64,000 nucleotides of DNA from Brachymonas denitrificans (GTDB taxonomy: Bacteria > Pseudomonadota > Gammaproteobacteria > Burkholderiales > Burkholderiaceae_C), in NCBI RefSeq assembly GCF_907163135.1, contig NZ_CAJQUA010000001.1:1627001-1691000 (forward strand). The letters run 5' to 3'. The notes beneath the pieces were generated by a model, which was given only the letters and a program-made list of their open reading frames with translations, searched no databases and was not told the origin of the DNA. The stretch's first letter is position 1. Each line of letters begins with the position of its first letter. Position numbers and translations under genes: made by a program. Below, piece by piece: positions 16,337 through 24,103 of the stretch.

Positions 16337-16885
16337 ATGACCCAAATAGCCGTCATCGTCGGCAGCCTGCGCCGCGATTCCTACAACCGCCGCCTGGCCC
16401 AGGCGCTGGAAAAACTCGCACCGCACGACTTCCAGTTCCAGTACCTCGACATCAGCCAGCTGCCGCTCTACAACCAGGATGACGACAAGCAGCAGGCCGA
16501 AGTGGTGCTGCAATTCAAGCAGGCCATCAGCGACTCACAAGCGCTGCTGTTCGTCACGCCCGAATACAACCGTTCGGTCCCCGGCGTGCTGAAGAACGCG
16601 CTGGATCACGCATCGCGCCCCTACGGCAAGAACGTCTGGGCCGGCAAGCCGGCGGGTGTGCTGGGGGCCTCCATCGGCGCCATCGGCACGGCGCTGGCGC
16701 AGCAGCACCTGCGCAACATCCTGGCCTATCTGGATGCGCCCACGCTGGGGCAGCCCGAAGTGTTCCTCAAGGTGGATGACAAGTTCTTTGCGGAAGACGG
16801 CAGCGTGGCCAATGAGGGCTCGCGCAAGTTCCTGCAGGGCTGGATGGATGCCTATGCCGCCTGGGTGAAGAAGCACGCGGCCTGA
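16337..16885 (+). CDS. NADPH-dependent FMN reductase (chromate/quinone reductase type)
   Basis: This is a 182-residue flavodoxin-like protein. The FMN phosphate loop is GSLRRDSYNRRLAQAL at the N-terminus. TPEYNRSVPGVLKNALD is the characteristic second FMN-binding and substrate loop of the NADPH_FMN_red family, which includes ChrR, YieF and azoreductase-like quinone reductases. Cytoplasmic two-electron reduction of quinones, and possibly chromate, is expected. The ATG at 16337 follows a strong ribosome-binding site (GGAAAAGGAG, 16321-16330). It is divergent from uvrA with a gap of 213 bases, and convergent with the LysE gene, whose stop is 12 bases away. Confidence 0.93.
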   Translation: MTQIAVIVGSLRRDSYNRRLAQALEKLAPHDFQFQYLDISQLPLYNQDDDKQQAEVVLQFKQAISDSQALLFVTPEYNRSVPGVLKNALDHASRPYGKNVWAGKPAGVLGASIGAIGTALAQQHLRNILAYLDAPTLGQPEVFLKVDDKFFAEDGSVANEGSRKFLQGWMDAYAAWVKKHAA

Positions 16886-16897
16886 CCCCTTGCCCAC

Positions 16898-17581
16898 TCA
16901 CTGGCGCAGCAGCACCGGGGCCATTGACAGCAGCAATGCGGCTGCCATGCTCCAGTTGAACGCCTGCAACCGGGCAGGCTGCTGCAGCCAATGGCGCAAA
17001 TGCTGGCCGGCAATCGCCCATACCGAGATGCAGGGCAGATTGGTCACGCCAAACACCAGCGCGACCAGGGCAACGGCCGCAACGCCCTGCCCCGGAGGCA
17101 GATAGGCCGAGAGCAGGCCGAGCGCCATCATCCACATCTTGGGATTGACCCACTGGAAGGCTGCCGCGCCCAAGAACCCGAGCGGGCGGGCCAGCGCTTC
17201 TGCCGAAGATGCGCCCTGCGCATGGCCGGGTGGTTGCTGTGCAGCCCCGCCCGGCACAGGCGCTTCCTGCTCCAGGGCCTCCTGCGGTGCAGGCGCGCGC
17301 GTCATCTGCCAGGCCAGCCAGAGCAGATACGCCATGCCGCCCCACTGCACACCCTGCTGCAACAGCGGATGGCGCTGAAACAGCTCCAGCAGACCGAGGC
17401 CGGTCAGCACGATCATCACCGCACCGCCAACCGAGATGCCGAGCATATGCGGCAGGCTGCGCTGCGCGCCAAACCGCACACCGGAACTGAGCAGCATCAG
17501 GTTGTTGGGCCCCGGCGTGATGGACATCACCACGATGTAGGGAACGATGGACAGCGTGAGCGTGAGGACGTCGAGAGACAT
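16898..17581 (-). CDS. LysE/RhtB-family amino-acid exporter
   Basis: This is a 227-residue inner-membrane protein. The N-terminal ITPGPNNLML motif and the later FQWVNPKMWMM segment are diagnostic of the LysE/RhtB superfamily, which exports amino acids or homoserine lactones. About six hydrophobic segments are visible. An Ala/Pro/Gln-rich cytoplasmic loop at about residues 95-125 (APAPQEALEQEAPVPGG) is longer than usual. It is transcribed divergently from the MocR-type regulator, and the 157-base gap contains an 11-bp inverted repeat. Control by that regulator is therefore likely, in the manner of other exporter-regulator pairs. Confidence 0.93.
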   Translation of the reverse strand: MSLDVLTLTLSIVPYIVVMSITPGPNNLMLLSSGVRFGAQRSLPHMLGISVGGAVMIVLTGLGLLELFQRHPLLQQGVQWGGMAYLLWLAWQMTRAPAPQEALEQEAPVPGGAAQQPPGHAQGASSAEALARPLGFLGAAAFQWVNPKMWMMALGLLSAYLPPGQGVAAVALVALVFGVTNLPCISVWAIAGQHLRHWLQQPARLQAFNWSMAAALLLSMAPVLLRQ

Positions 17582-17654
17582 GGCAAGACCTTTGCAGAAA
17601 CCGGTGGCGGGGCATCCGCCATCCAGGAAACGTCTCTGCATTACATCGCCCAAA

Positions 17655-17706
17655 TCCAGTACAGATACGATACAGTTCTTGAAACACTGCTGCCTTCTGT
17701 ACTGGA
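17655..17706. promoter_or_regulatory. Candidate operator in the lysE/mocR divergent promoter
   Basis: TCCAGTACAGA (17655-17665) and its exact reverse complement TCTGTACTGGA (17696-17706) flank 30 bases. A further partial copy (GATACAG) lies within the left half. The right arm ends 32 bases before the regulator ATG and the left arm is about 73 bases from the exporter ATG. MocR-type regulators are known to bind widely spaced repeats in such gaps. Binding here is inferred. Confidence 0.55.
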
Positions 17707-17738
17707 AGCAATAGCGACACACCTTGGCGAGCGACAAC

Positions 17739-19205
17739 ATGACACCCGAGCCTGCTCCCCTTTCGCGCACGGACCCTGCCCCGCTGTCGGAGCAACTGGC
17801 CCGGCTTTTCGCCAGCCGCATCGACGCCGGCCTGATGGCGGCGGGCACGCGCCTGCCGTCCATCCGCCACTGCGCCAGCCGCTATGCCGTCAGCCCCCAT
17901 ACCGTGGTCGCGGCCTACGACCAGTTGCTGGCGCAGGGCCTGATCCGTTCGGAGCGCAACCGGGGCTTCTTTGTACGGGAGCGCAACGCACTGACTCCCG
18001 CCGCCAGCGCCGCTACGGCAGACCGCACTCCGCTCGCCTTTCCCAACGACATCGGCAGCCTGATCCGCACCATGTTTCCCGCCGGGGTGCGCAACCAGGT
18101 GAAGGACTCCATGGACGCCAGCCGCCCTTCGCCCGCCTCCGGTGTGCTGCCGGCAAGCTGGCTGGATGAAGGGCTGCTGATCAAGGCGCTGCGCCGCGCC
18201 GTGGCGCAGGACAACAGCTCCAGCGGAGCGCTGTATGGCACGGCCCAGGGCGACCCCCTGCTGCGCGACATGCTGGCCCTGCATCTGGAATCGCTCGGCA
18301 TAACAACCCCCTCCGCGCAGATCATCACCACCAGCGGCGCCACCCATGCGCTGGATGTGGTGGCGCGCACCCTGCTCAGCCCCGGCGACGCGGTGCTGGT
18401 GGACAGCCCCGGCTGGTCGGTCGAATTCGCCCGGCTCACGCGCATGGGCGTGCGCCTGCTGCCCGTTCCGCGCGGCCCGCAAGGAGTGGATGTCGCCGCG
18501 CTGGAACACCTCGCTGCCACCCATCGGCCCAAGGCATATACAACGGTTTCAGTGCTGCACAACCCCACCGGCCATTCGCTGAACCTGACGCAGGCGCACC
18601 ATGTGCTGCAACTGGCGCAGCAGTACGATTTCTTCATCGTCGAAGACGACACCTACGCCGCGTTCGCCCCCGCCCACAGCCCGCGCTATGCCGCGCTCGA
18701 TGGCCTCAAGCGCACCTTCTACGTGACCGGCTTTGCCAAGATCATCGCCCCCGGCTGGCGTGTGGGATGCATTGCCGCCCCGGAGGACTGGATCCCCGAA
18801 CTGCTGGACACCAAGCTGATCGCCGGCCTCAACACCGTCACACCGACCGAACGGGCACTCAGCCTGTGCCTGCAGCAGGGCTGGCTGCGCCGCCACACCG
18901 AAGCCGTGACCAGCCGGCTGGACGCCGCGCGCAGCCGCACCGTGCGGCTCGCCCTGCGCCATGGCGCCAGCTTCGCCGCGCCTCCTGCGGGGCTGTTCGG
19001 CTGGGTGGAAACCGGCGTCGATACCGAGCAACTGGCGCAGCGCCTGCTGGACCACGGCTGGCTGATTGCGCCCGGACACCTGTTCTATCCGGAACGCTGC
19101 AGCAGCACGCGCATGCGGCTCAATTTCGCGGCAGGGCAGGATATGGCCTTCTGGCGGGCCTATCAGAGAGAGGTGCGCCTGTCAAAGGCAACGGCTGGCG
19201 GGTGA
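17739..19205 (+). CDS. MocR-type (GntR-HTH / aminotransferase) transcriptional regulator
   Basis: This is a 488-residue regulator. The GntR winged helix covers residues about 12-80 (LSEQLARLFASRIDAGLMA, LPSIRHCASRYAVSPHTVVA). A long linker is followed by a fold-type I aminotransferase-like domain at about 125-480. Pyridoxal phosphate features include SVLHNPTGHSLN, VEDDTY and the probable PLP-binding lysine in TGFAKIIAPGWRVG. Such proteins sense PLP or amino-acid aldimines and usually control the adjacent gene, here the LysE-type exporter. The ATG at 17739 is preferred over an upstream TTG at 17724, because the latter has no better ribosome site. Confidence 0.92.
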   Translation: MTPEPAPLSRTDPAPLSEQLARLFASRIDAGLMAAGTRLPSIRHCASRYAVSPHTVVAAYDQLLAQGLIRSERNRGFFVRERNALTPAASAATADRTPLAFPNDIGSLIRTMFPAGVRNQVKDSMDASRPSPASGVLPASWLDEGLLIKALRRAVAQDNSSSGALYGTAQGDPLLRDMLALHLESLGITTPSAQIITTSGATHALDVVARTLLSPGDAVLVDSPGWSVEFARLTRMGVRLLPVPRGPQGVDVAALEHLAATHRPKAYTTVSVLHNPTGHSLNLTQAHHVLQLAQQYDFFIVEDDTYAAFAPAHSPRYAALDGLKRTFYVTGFAKIIAPGWRVGCIAAPEDWIPELLDTKLIAGLNTVTPTERALSLCLQQGWLRRHTEAVTSRLDAARSRTVRLALRHGASFAAPPAGLFGWVETGVDTEQLAQRLLDHGWLIAPGHLFYPERCSSTRMRLNFAAGQDMAFWRAYQREVRLSKATAGG

Positions 19206-19210
19206 GACTT

Positions 19211-19639
19211 TCACACCGATAGCAGCTTCTCCCGCACCGCATCCGGCATGGGTGCCGCCTTGCGCGCCTGCTTGTCCACCAGCACCACGCCGACCTTGCC
19301 GCGCGCCACCTCGCGTTGCGTGGTCTTTTCGCGGATACGGAACACCACATCGAAGCCGTAGCGGCTCAGGTCGGCCGGCGCCATCTCGATCTGCAGCACA
19401 TCGCCGTAGAAGCCCTCGGACAGGTATTGCGCGCCCACGTCGCCTACCACCGTGCCCAGGCCGAGCACATCCATCTCGTCATAGCCGAGCCAGCGGATGA
19501 AGCGCAGCCGCGCCTCGGACACCAGCGTGAGCAACTGGGCGTTGTCCAGATGGTTGCCGTGGTTGATGTGGCTGGTGTAGATCTGCAGTTCGGTGCAGAA
19601 GGGGTAATGGTCAAGGGCGTCGAATTTCAGGCGTGCCAT
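19211..19639 (-). CDS. Acyl-CoA thioesterase (4-hydroxybenzoyl-CoA thioesterase-like hotdog fold)
   Basis: This is a 142-residue single hotdog-domain protein. HINHGNHLDNAQLLTLVSEAR contains the conserved Asn-His/Asp-Asn region of the 4HBT family, and YLSEGFYGDVLQIE, GFDVVFRIREK and ARGKVGVVLVD are the expected strands. It hydrolyses an acyl-CoA thioester in the cytoplasm; the substrate is unknown. It is convergent with the MocR regulator (the stops are 5 bases apart). It is followed, in the minus direction, by a region of gene loss upstream of its start, so any former operon partners may have been deleted. Confidence 0.88.
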   Translation of the reverse strand: MARLKFDALDHYPFCTELQIYTSHINHGNHLDNAQLLTLVSEARLRFIRWLGYDEMDVLGLGTVVGDVGAQYLSEGFYGDVLQIEMAPADLSRYGFDVVFRIREKTTQREVARGKVGVVLVDKQARKAAPMPDAVREKLLSV

Positions 19640-19674
19640 GGGGATGTACTCGGTTCGTTTGACAGCACTATACG

Positions 19675-19979
19675 TCAGTCGCCAATGGCAATCGCCAGCT
19701 TGCCGAACTGTTCGTTGCGCTCCAGCACGTCCAGCCCTTCGTGGATCGCCTCCAGTGGCAGCACGCGGTCGATAAGGGGCCGCACCTTGCCTTGTGCACA
19801 CCAGGCCAGCAAGTCCTGCAGCTCGCCCGGATTGCCCAGGGTGGAACCGATCACCTGCAGCTGACGGATGAACAGGCGGCGCAGGTCGGCATCAGGCTGG
19901 TCCCCGGTCGTGGCGCCGCAAGTGACGATGCGCCCGCCGCGCACCAGTGACTTAAGCGCCGTGCTCCAGACGGCCTCGA
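19675..19979 (-). pseudogene. Truncated zinc-type alcohol dehydrogenase / quinone oxidoreductase (C-terminal end only)
   Basis: About 100 C-terminal residues remain: VEAVWSTALKSLVRGGRIVTCGATTG, then FIRQLQVIGSTLG and IDRVLPLEAIHEGLDVLE. This is the end of the nucleotide-binding domain of medium-chain dehydrogenases. The catalytic domain and the dinucleotide motif are missing. Reading upstream in frame gives a stop codon (TGA near 19989) and then sequence belonging to another gene on the other strand. The full protein would be about 330-340 residues. Confidence 0.85.
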
Positions 19980-20048
19980 CGCTACGCCGTGGTCAGCCTG
20001 TGCATCGGCGTGGGCCAGGGCATTGCCCTTGTGATCGAACGTGAGTGA
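19980..20048 (+). pseudogene. Thiolase 3' end remnant (about 22 residues)
   Basis: The plus strand reads YAVVSLCIGVGQGIALVIER followed by E and a TGA at 20046-20048. CIGVGQGIA is the conserved C-terminal motif of acetyl-CoA and beta-ketoadipyl-CoA thiolases. Everything upstream of the tyrosine is gone and is replaced by the dehydrogenase remnant. This is a deletion junction between two formerly separate genes. Confidence 0.75.
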
Positions 20049-20089
20049 GCGAAGGGCAGATAATGGGAGCCTGCCCATCCGGAACTCCC

Positions 20090-20584
20090 ATGTCTGCCGC
20101 TTCTGATTCCAACGCCCCTTTCGCAACTCCCTCGCTCCCGCACGCCGGCTTGCTGGAAACGCACCACACCCTGCGTACCATGCTGGAGCGCCTCAACCAG
20201 TTGGCCGCCGACATTGCAGATACGGGGCTCACGCCGCAAGTGCGCAAGGAGGCCGGCGCACTGCACGCCTGGTTCGCCCAAGCGCCGGCGCAGCACCATG
20301 CAGACGAGGAAGCGCACGTGTTTTCCCGCCTGCTGGCTTGCGGCGATGCGGAACAGATTCATCTGGCCAAACGCCTGACCGCCGACCACGGCTGGCTGGA
20401 CGTGAACTGGAAGCAGATCGCTCCCTCGCTGCTGGCGGCCAGGGACAATTACCAGTGGTTCCAGCCGGCCGAACTGATTGCCGCCGTGCGCCTGTTCACC
20501 CGCATGCACGAGGAGCACATGGAGCTGGAGGAAACACAGGCTTTTCCTGCCGCCTTCGCGCCGCCGACAGCCCCGGAGCAGTAA
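20090..20584 (+). CDS. Hemerythrin-domain protein
   Basis: This is a 164-residue helical protein of the hemerythrin HHE type. Candidate iron ligands are LLETHHTLRTM, HHADEEAHVF, DHGWLDVNW and MHEEHMELEE. Members bind a di-iron centre and act in oxygen, nitric oxide or iron handling. The start is uncertain: the ATG at 20090 begins just before the domain, but the ATG at 20063 has a better purine-rich ribosome site (GAAGGG). It lies directly after the thiolase remnant, so its present promoter arrangement may result from the deletion. Confidence 0.82.
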   Translation: MSAASDSNAPFATPSLPHAGLLETHHTLRTMLERLNQLAADIADTGLTPQVRKEAGALHAWFAQAPAQHHADEEAHVFSRLLACGDAEQIHLAKRLTADHGWLDVNWKQIAPSLLAARDNYQWFQPAELIAAVRLFTRMHEEHMELEETQAFPAAFAPPTAPEQ

Positions 20585-20660
20585 GCAGCCCGCCCCGCGA
20601 GCCAACCCACCGGCCCGGGGCACGTCACCCCCCGCGACCCGAAGCCCCGCCCTTCCCGCC

Positions 20661-21374
20661 ATGCTCTCCCGCCGCCACCTCACCCGCCTGCGCCAGATGT
20701 ACCGCTCGGCCGGCTGGCCCTGCCAGGACCAGCTGGAAATCGACCTGCTGGCCGCCGGCCTGCTGCAGCAGCAGACGGACCCTCAGGGCCGCGACACGCT
20801 GCGCCTGACGCCGGAAGGCATCGCCACGCTGGCGCAATATGGCGAAAGCAACCGCCAGCTGCGCACTCCGCACGAGGCCCTGGTGGAACAGGTTGCCCTG
20901 CACATGCAGCGCCAGGGCCGCATCGTCTGGCGCGGGCTGGCCCTGCGCGCCTCCATCAACCAGGGCACCGAGGAGGAGCCGCAACCCGCCTGGGTCATGG
21001 CCATGCCCGATGTTTTCAGCGTGCGCAACACCACGGTGGAGGGCTATCTGGAACCGGTGGTGCACGAGATCAAGGTCAGCCGGGCCGACCTGCTGGGCGA
21101 CGTGCGCAATCCGGCCAAACGCGCCGCCTATCTGGCCATGGCGCCGCAGGTGTATTACGTGCTGGGCTGCAACGCCAAAGGAGCGCCCATTGGCGGCGTG
21201 GACGACATTCCCCTGGAATGCGGAGTGATGATTGCCTCTGCATCCGGCCTGGACGTGTTGCGCCCGGCGCCGCAGCGCCCATTCGAGAAGATGCGCTTTG
21301 ACGTGTGGATGGCGCTCGCCAAAGCCAGCCCGCTAGCGCGGCCGGATGACGGGGACGAGCAACTGGCATTCTGA
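20661..21374 (+). CDS. PD-(D/E)XK nuclease-like hypothetical protein
   Basis: This is a 237-residue protein, not firmly assigned. The N-terminal 75 residues look like a winged-helix (LRQMYRSAGWPCQDQLEIDL, LRLTPEGIATLAQYG). The C-terminal part contains MAMPDVFSVR and then VHEIKVSRADLLGDVRNPAK. This D...ExK spacing, followed by YLAMAPQVYYVLG, resembles the PD-(D/E)XK nuclease core seen in MmcB-like repair proteins. Cytoplasmic DNA processing is therefore plausible. The ATG at 20661 follows the hemerythrin gene by 76 bases on the same strand. The next gene, on the other strand, is a nuclease-helicase fusion. Confidence 0.72.
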   Translation: MLSRRHLTRLRQMYRSAGWPCQDQLEIDLLAAGLLQQQTDPQGRDTLRLTPEGIATLAQYGESNRQLRTPHEALVEQVALHMQRQGRIVWRGLALRASINQGTEEEPQPAWVMAMPDVFSVRNTTVEGYLEPVVHEIKVSRADLLGDVRNPAKRAAYLAMAPQVYYVLGCNAKGAPIGGVDDIPLECGVMIASASGLDVLRPAPQRPFEKMRFDVWMALAKASPLARPDDGDEQLAF

Positions 21375-21448
21375 GATTGCGGACACGGCCGCTGCGTCAG
21401 CCATCTCTCCCCACCACCGCAAACAGACAAACCCCTATTGCGCACACG

Positions 21449-23749
21449 CTACCCCCTGCGCCACCAGCGCGGCAGCAAGCCCCGCTGGAACAGGCGTTCA
21501 AACCGGTCATCGATCAGATACACCACGCCCCGGTCGCTCTCCGTGCGCACCACCCGGCCCGCCGCCTGCACCACCTTCCGCAGACCGGGAAACAGGTACA
21601 CATAATCAAACCCCTGCCCCATCAACGCCTCGATGCGTTTGCGCATGGCCTCGTGCACCGGATCGACAGGCGGCAACCCGAGCGTGGCAACAAACGCGCC
21701 GATCAGCCGGCTGCCGGGCAAATCCACCCCTTCGCCAAACGCACCGCCCTGCACGGCAAAGCCGATTCCACTCCCTCCCTCCTGGAAACCGGCAAGAAAT
21801 TTCGATCTTTCATCTTCTCTCATTGATCTGGTTTGTTCCCATAGGGGAATTTCACTATCCATAGCCTTGACTCTGTCAATCACCTTCTCCAGATAGGCAA
21901 AGCTGCTGAAGAAGGCCAGATAGTTGCCCGGCTGGGCCCGGTACTGGCGCACGATCAGTTCGGCAATCGGTTCGACAGAACGCTCCCGGTCGTTCCATCG
22001 GGTCGAAATCGGCACAACGTGCACCTGCAGTTGCTCGGCGCTGAACGGCGCTGGAACATCTAGCCAGGCATGGTCCTCCGGCAAGCCCAGCATGTCGGCA
22101 TAGAAGCGCGGCGGCTGCAGCGTGGCCGAGAACAGCACCGCACTCGCTGCCGCCTGCAGCCGTGGCCGCAAAAAGGGTGCAGGCACCACATTGCGCAAGG
22201 TCAGCACGCCATCGTGCAGCCGGCCGCGCGGCAGTACGTCGGGCAGTTGGGTGGGGCGCAGCACATCGCACAAGGAATGGTCGCCAAACTCCTCCGCCAG
22301 CCGCGTGAACTGGATCGCATCGAAATAGAACCGCTGCAGCTCGGCCGGCAACTCTGCAGGATGCTCGGCCAGGAAGTCGCTGGTGCGGCCGATGAACTCC
22401 TGCAGCACGGCCAGCCATTCTTCGTCCAGCTCCACGTCCTGATAGCCCGGCTGCAGCTGCTCCATCATGCGGTTCCACTGCGCGCGCAGGCGCGTCAGCG
22501 GGCGCTTGAGCGGCCTGGGGGCGATCCGCGAGAGGCCCTGCAGGGCGAATCCGTTGAGGGATGCGCTGTACATGCCCCGGCCGCGCTCCACCAGATTGTG
22601 CGCCTCGTCCACCAGCAGGCCTGCGCGCCAGCCCTCCGCCACCGCCATGGCGTAGACAAAGGCGCTGGTGTCGAACCAGTAGTTGTAGTCGCCCACCACC
22701 ACATCAGCCCAGCGCACCAGCTCCTGGCTCAGGTAATAGGGGCAGATCGTGTGCTCGGCGGCGACGGCGGCGATCTGCGCCTGATCCAGCAGTTGCGTCT
22801 CCGCGAGACGCATGGCATCCAGCCGCGCCTGCGGCAGCCTGTCATAGAAGCCCCTGGCCAAGGGGCAGGACTCGCCATGGCAGGCGGCGCCGGGGTGCAC
22901 GCACACCTTGTCGCGGGCGGTGATTTCGACCACGCGCAAAGGCGGCCGGGCGTTGCCCTGGCGCAAGCGCTGCAGCGCCTCCAGCGCGGCGGCTCTGCCG
23001 GTGGTCTTGGCGCTCAGGAACAGCAACTTGTCGATCCGGTCTTCGCCCATCGCCTTCAGCATGGGAAACAGCGTGCCCAGCGACTTGCCAATGCCGGTTG
23101 GCGCCTGCGCCAGCAAGACCCTGCCGCGGCGCGCGCCGATGAACACCTGTTGAGCCAGCAGCCTCTGTCCCGGTCGCATCTTCCCTAACGGGAACTCCAG
23201 TTGCTGCAGAGCATCCAGCAAAGTTTTCCGGTGCACCTGCTCCTGCTCGCCCCATTGCCGAAAACGCGCGCACAGGCCATCAAAGAACTGTTCGAGCTCC
23301 GCGGCCTGCAGCCGGCGCGTATCGGCATGCTCCTTGTGCCCGAGCAGATCGTAGTACAGCAGCCGAACGTCCATGTGCGCCAGCCCGTGCTCCCGGCACA
23401 GCAGATGCCCGTACACCATGGCCTGCGCCCAGTGCAGCGCTTGCTGGTTGAGCGGAATGCGGTCGACCGGGCCCTTGTGCGTCTTGACCTCCTCCACCAG
23501 CTGCAAGGCCAGCGAAAAACCATCGGCGCGACCACGCACGTTGAGCGAACCGGCTTCGCCCTGCACAGCCACCTCGCTGGCAAAACCCGGTGCGCGCCGG
23601 GCTGCAATAATGCGATGGCCTTCCATGCCCTCCACGGCGGACGGGCCGGGGGTGAAGCGCAGGTCCAGATCGCCGGAGCGCGCGGCGAAATCGCACAGCG
23701 CAGTCACAGACACCTGCATCTGTTCGACGGAGTGGGTTGGATACAACAT
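21449..23749 (-). CDS. Nuclease-helicase fusion: RecB-like domain plus DinG/XPD-type iron-sulfur helicase
   Basis: This is a 766-residue protein. The N-terminal 180 residues carry a RecB-like PD-(D/E)XK signature (GRADGFSLALQLVEEVKTH, then HWAQAMVYGHLL). The helicase part has Walker A APTGIGKSLGTLFPM, a four-cysteine iron-sulfur region (CVHPGAACHGESCPL ... ICPYYLSQ), Walker B LLVDEAHN and a C-terminal motif VVQAAGRVVRTESDRG. Superfamily 2 helicases of this class unwind DNA 5' to 3'. Such fusions are known in proteobacteria but little studied. The start at 23749 (MLYPTHSVEQM) is preferred; an ATG at 23776 in the same frame adds nine residues. Two tRNA-Lys genes lie just upstream. Confidence 0.9.
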   Translation of the reverse strand: MLYPTHSVEQMQVSVTALCDFAARSGDLDLRFTPGPSAVEGMEGHRIIAARRAPGFASEVAVQGEAGSLNVRGRADGFSLALQLVEEVKTHKGPVDRIPLNQQALHWAQAMVYGHLLCREHGLAHMDVRLLYYDLLGHKEHADTRRLQAAELEQFFDGLCARFRQWGEQEQVHRKTLLDALQQLEFPLGKMRPGQRLLAQQVFIGARRGRVLLAQAPTGIGKSLGTLFPMLKAMGEDRIDKLLFLSAKTTGRAAALEALQRLRQGNARPPLRVVEITARDKVCVHPGAACHGESCPLARGFYDRLPQARLDAMRLAETQLLDQAQIAAVAAEHTICPYYLSQELVRWADVVVGDYNYWFDTSAFVYAMAVAEGWRAGLLVDEAHNLVERGRGMYSASLNGFALQGLSRIAPRPLKRPLTRLRAQWNRMMEQLQPGYQDVELDEEWLAVLQEFIGRTSDFLAEHPAELPAELQRFYFDAIQFTRLAEEFGDHSLCDVLRPTQLPDVLPRGRLHDGVLTLRNVVPAPFLRPRLQAAASAVLFSATLQPPRFYADMLGLPEDHAWLDVPAPFSAEQLQVHVVPISTRWNDRERSVEPIAELIVRQYRAQPGNYLAFFSSFAYLEKVIDRVKAMDSEIPLWEQTRSMREDERSKFLAGFQEGGSGIGFAVQGGAFGEGVDLPGSRLIGAFVATLGLPPVDPVHEAMRKRIEALMGQGFDYVYLFPGLRKVVQAAGRVVRTESDRGVVYLIDDRFERLFQRGLLPRWWRRG

Positions 23750-23822
23750 TACTGGCAGTTTGCCAGAGTTGGGCAACCAACAAAAAAGCGCCGGGAATCT
23801 GCATTCCTGGCGCCTTGGATGG

Positions 23823-23898
23823 TGGTAGGTCGTACAAGATTCGAACTTGTGACCAACGGATTAAAAGTCCGCTGCTCTACCAACTGAGCTAACGACCC
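23823..23898 (-). tRNA. tRNA-Lys (anticodon TTT), copy 1
   Basis: This is a 76-base cloverleaf including an encoded CCA. On the minus strand it begins GGGTCGTTAGCTCAGTTGG, has the anticodon loop CTTTTAA (anticodon TTT) and the T loop GTTCGAATC. The acceptor stem closes with a G-U pair. It is identical to the second copy. Confidence 0.97.
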
Positions 23899-23974
23899 AT
23901 ACTCCCGAACGCGGCAAATGCCGCATCCGGAAAGAAAAAACCACAAGGCTTGTGCACCTGGTGGCTGATATGAG

Positions 23975-24050
23975 TGGTAGGTCGTACAAGATTCGAACTT
24001 GTGACCAACGGATTAAAAGTCCGCTGCTCTACCAACTGAGCTAACGACCC
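23975..24050 (-). tRNA. tRNA-Lys (anticodon TTT), copy 2
   Basis: The sequence is the same as copy 1 over the whole tRNA. The 76-base spacer between the two copies differs from the tRNA, so they are tandem genes rather than an assembly repeat of a longer unit. They probably share one transcript. Confidence 0.97.
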
Positions 24051-24103
24051 ACTCCTTCTTCATCAAGCATCACTGCCCAACGAAGATTTGAATTCTAGCA
24101 CCC

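Noticed and set aside
16124..16513. N-terminal extension of UvrA upstream of 16123
   Set aside because: The extra residues have no family similarity and would overlap the 5' part of the FMN reductase gene on the other strand.
23823..24050. Integration hotspot at the tRNA-Lys pair
   Set aside because: No integrase, no displaced tRNA 3' fragment and no foreign-composition DNA flank the tRNA genes.
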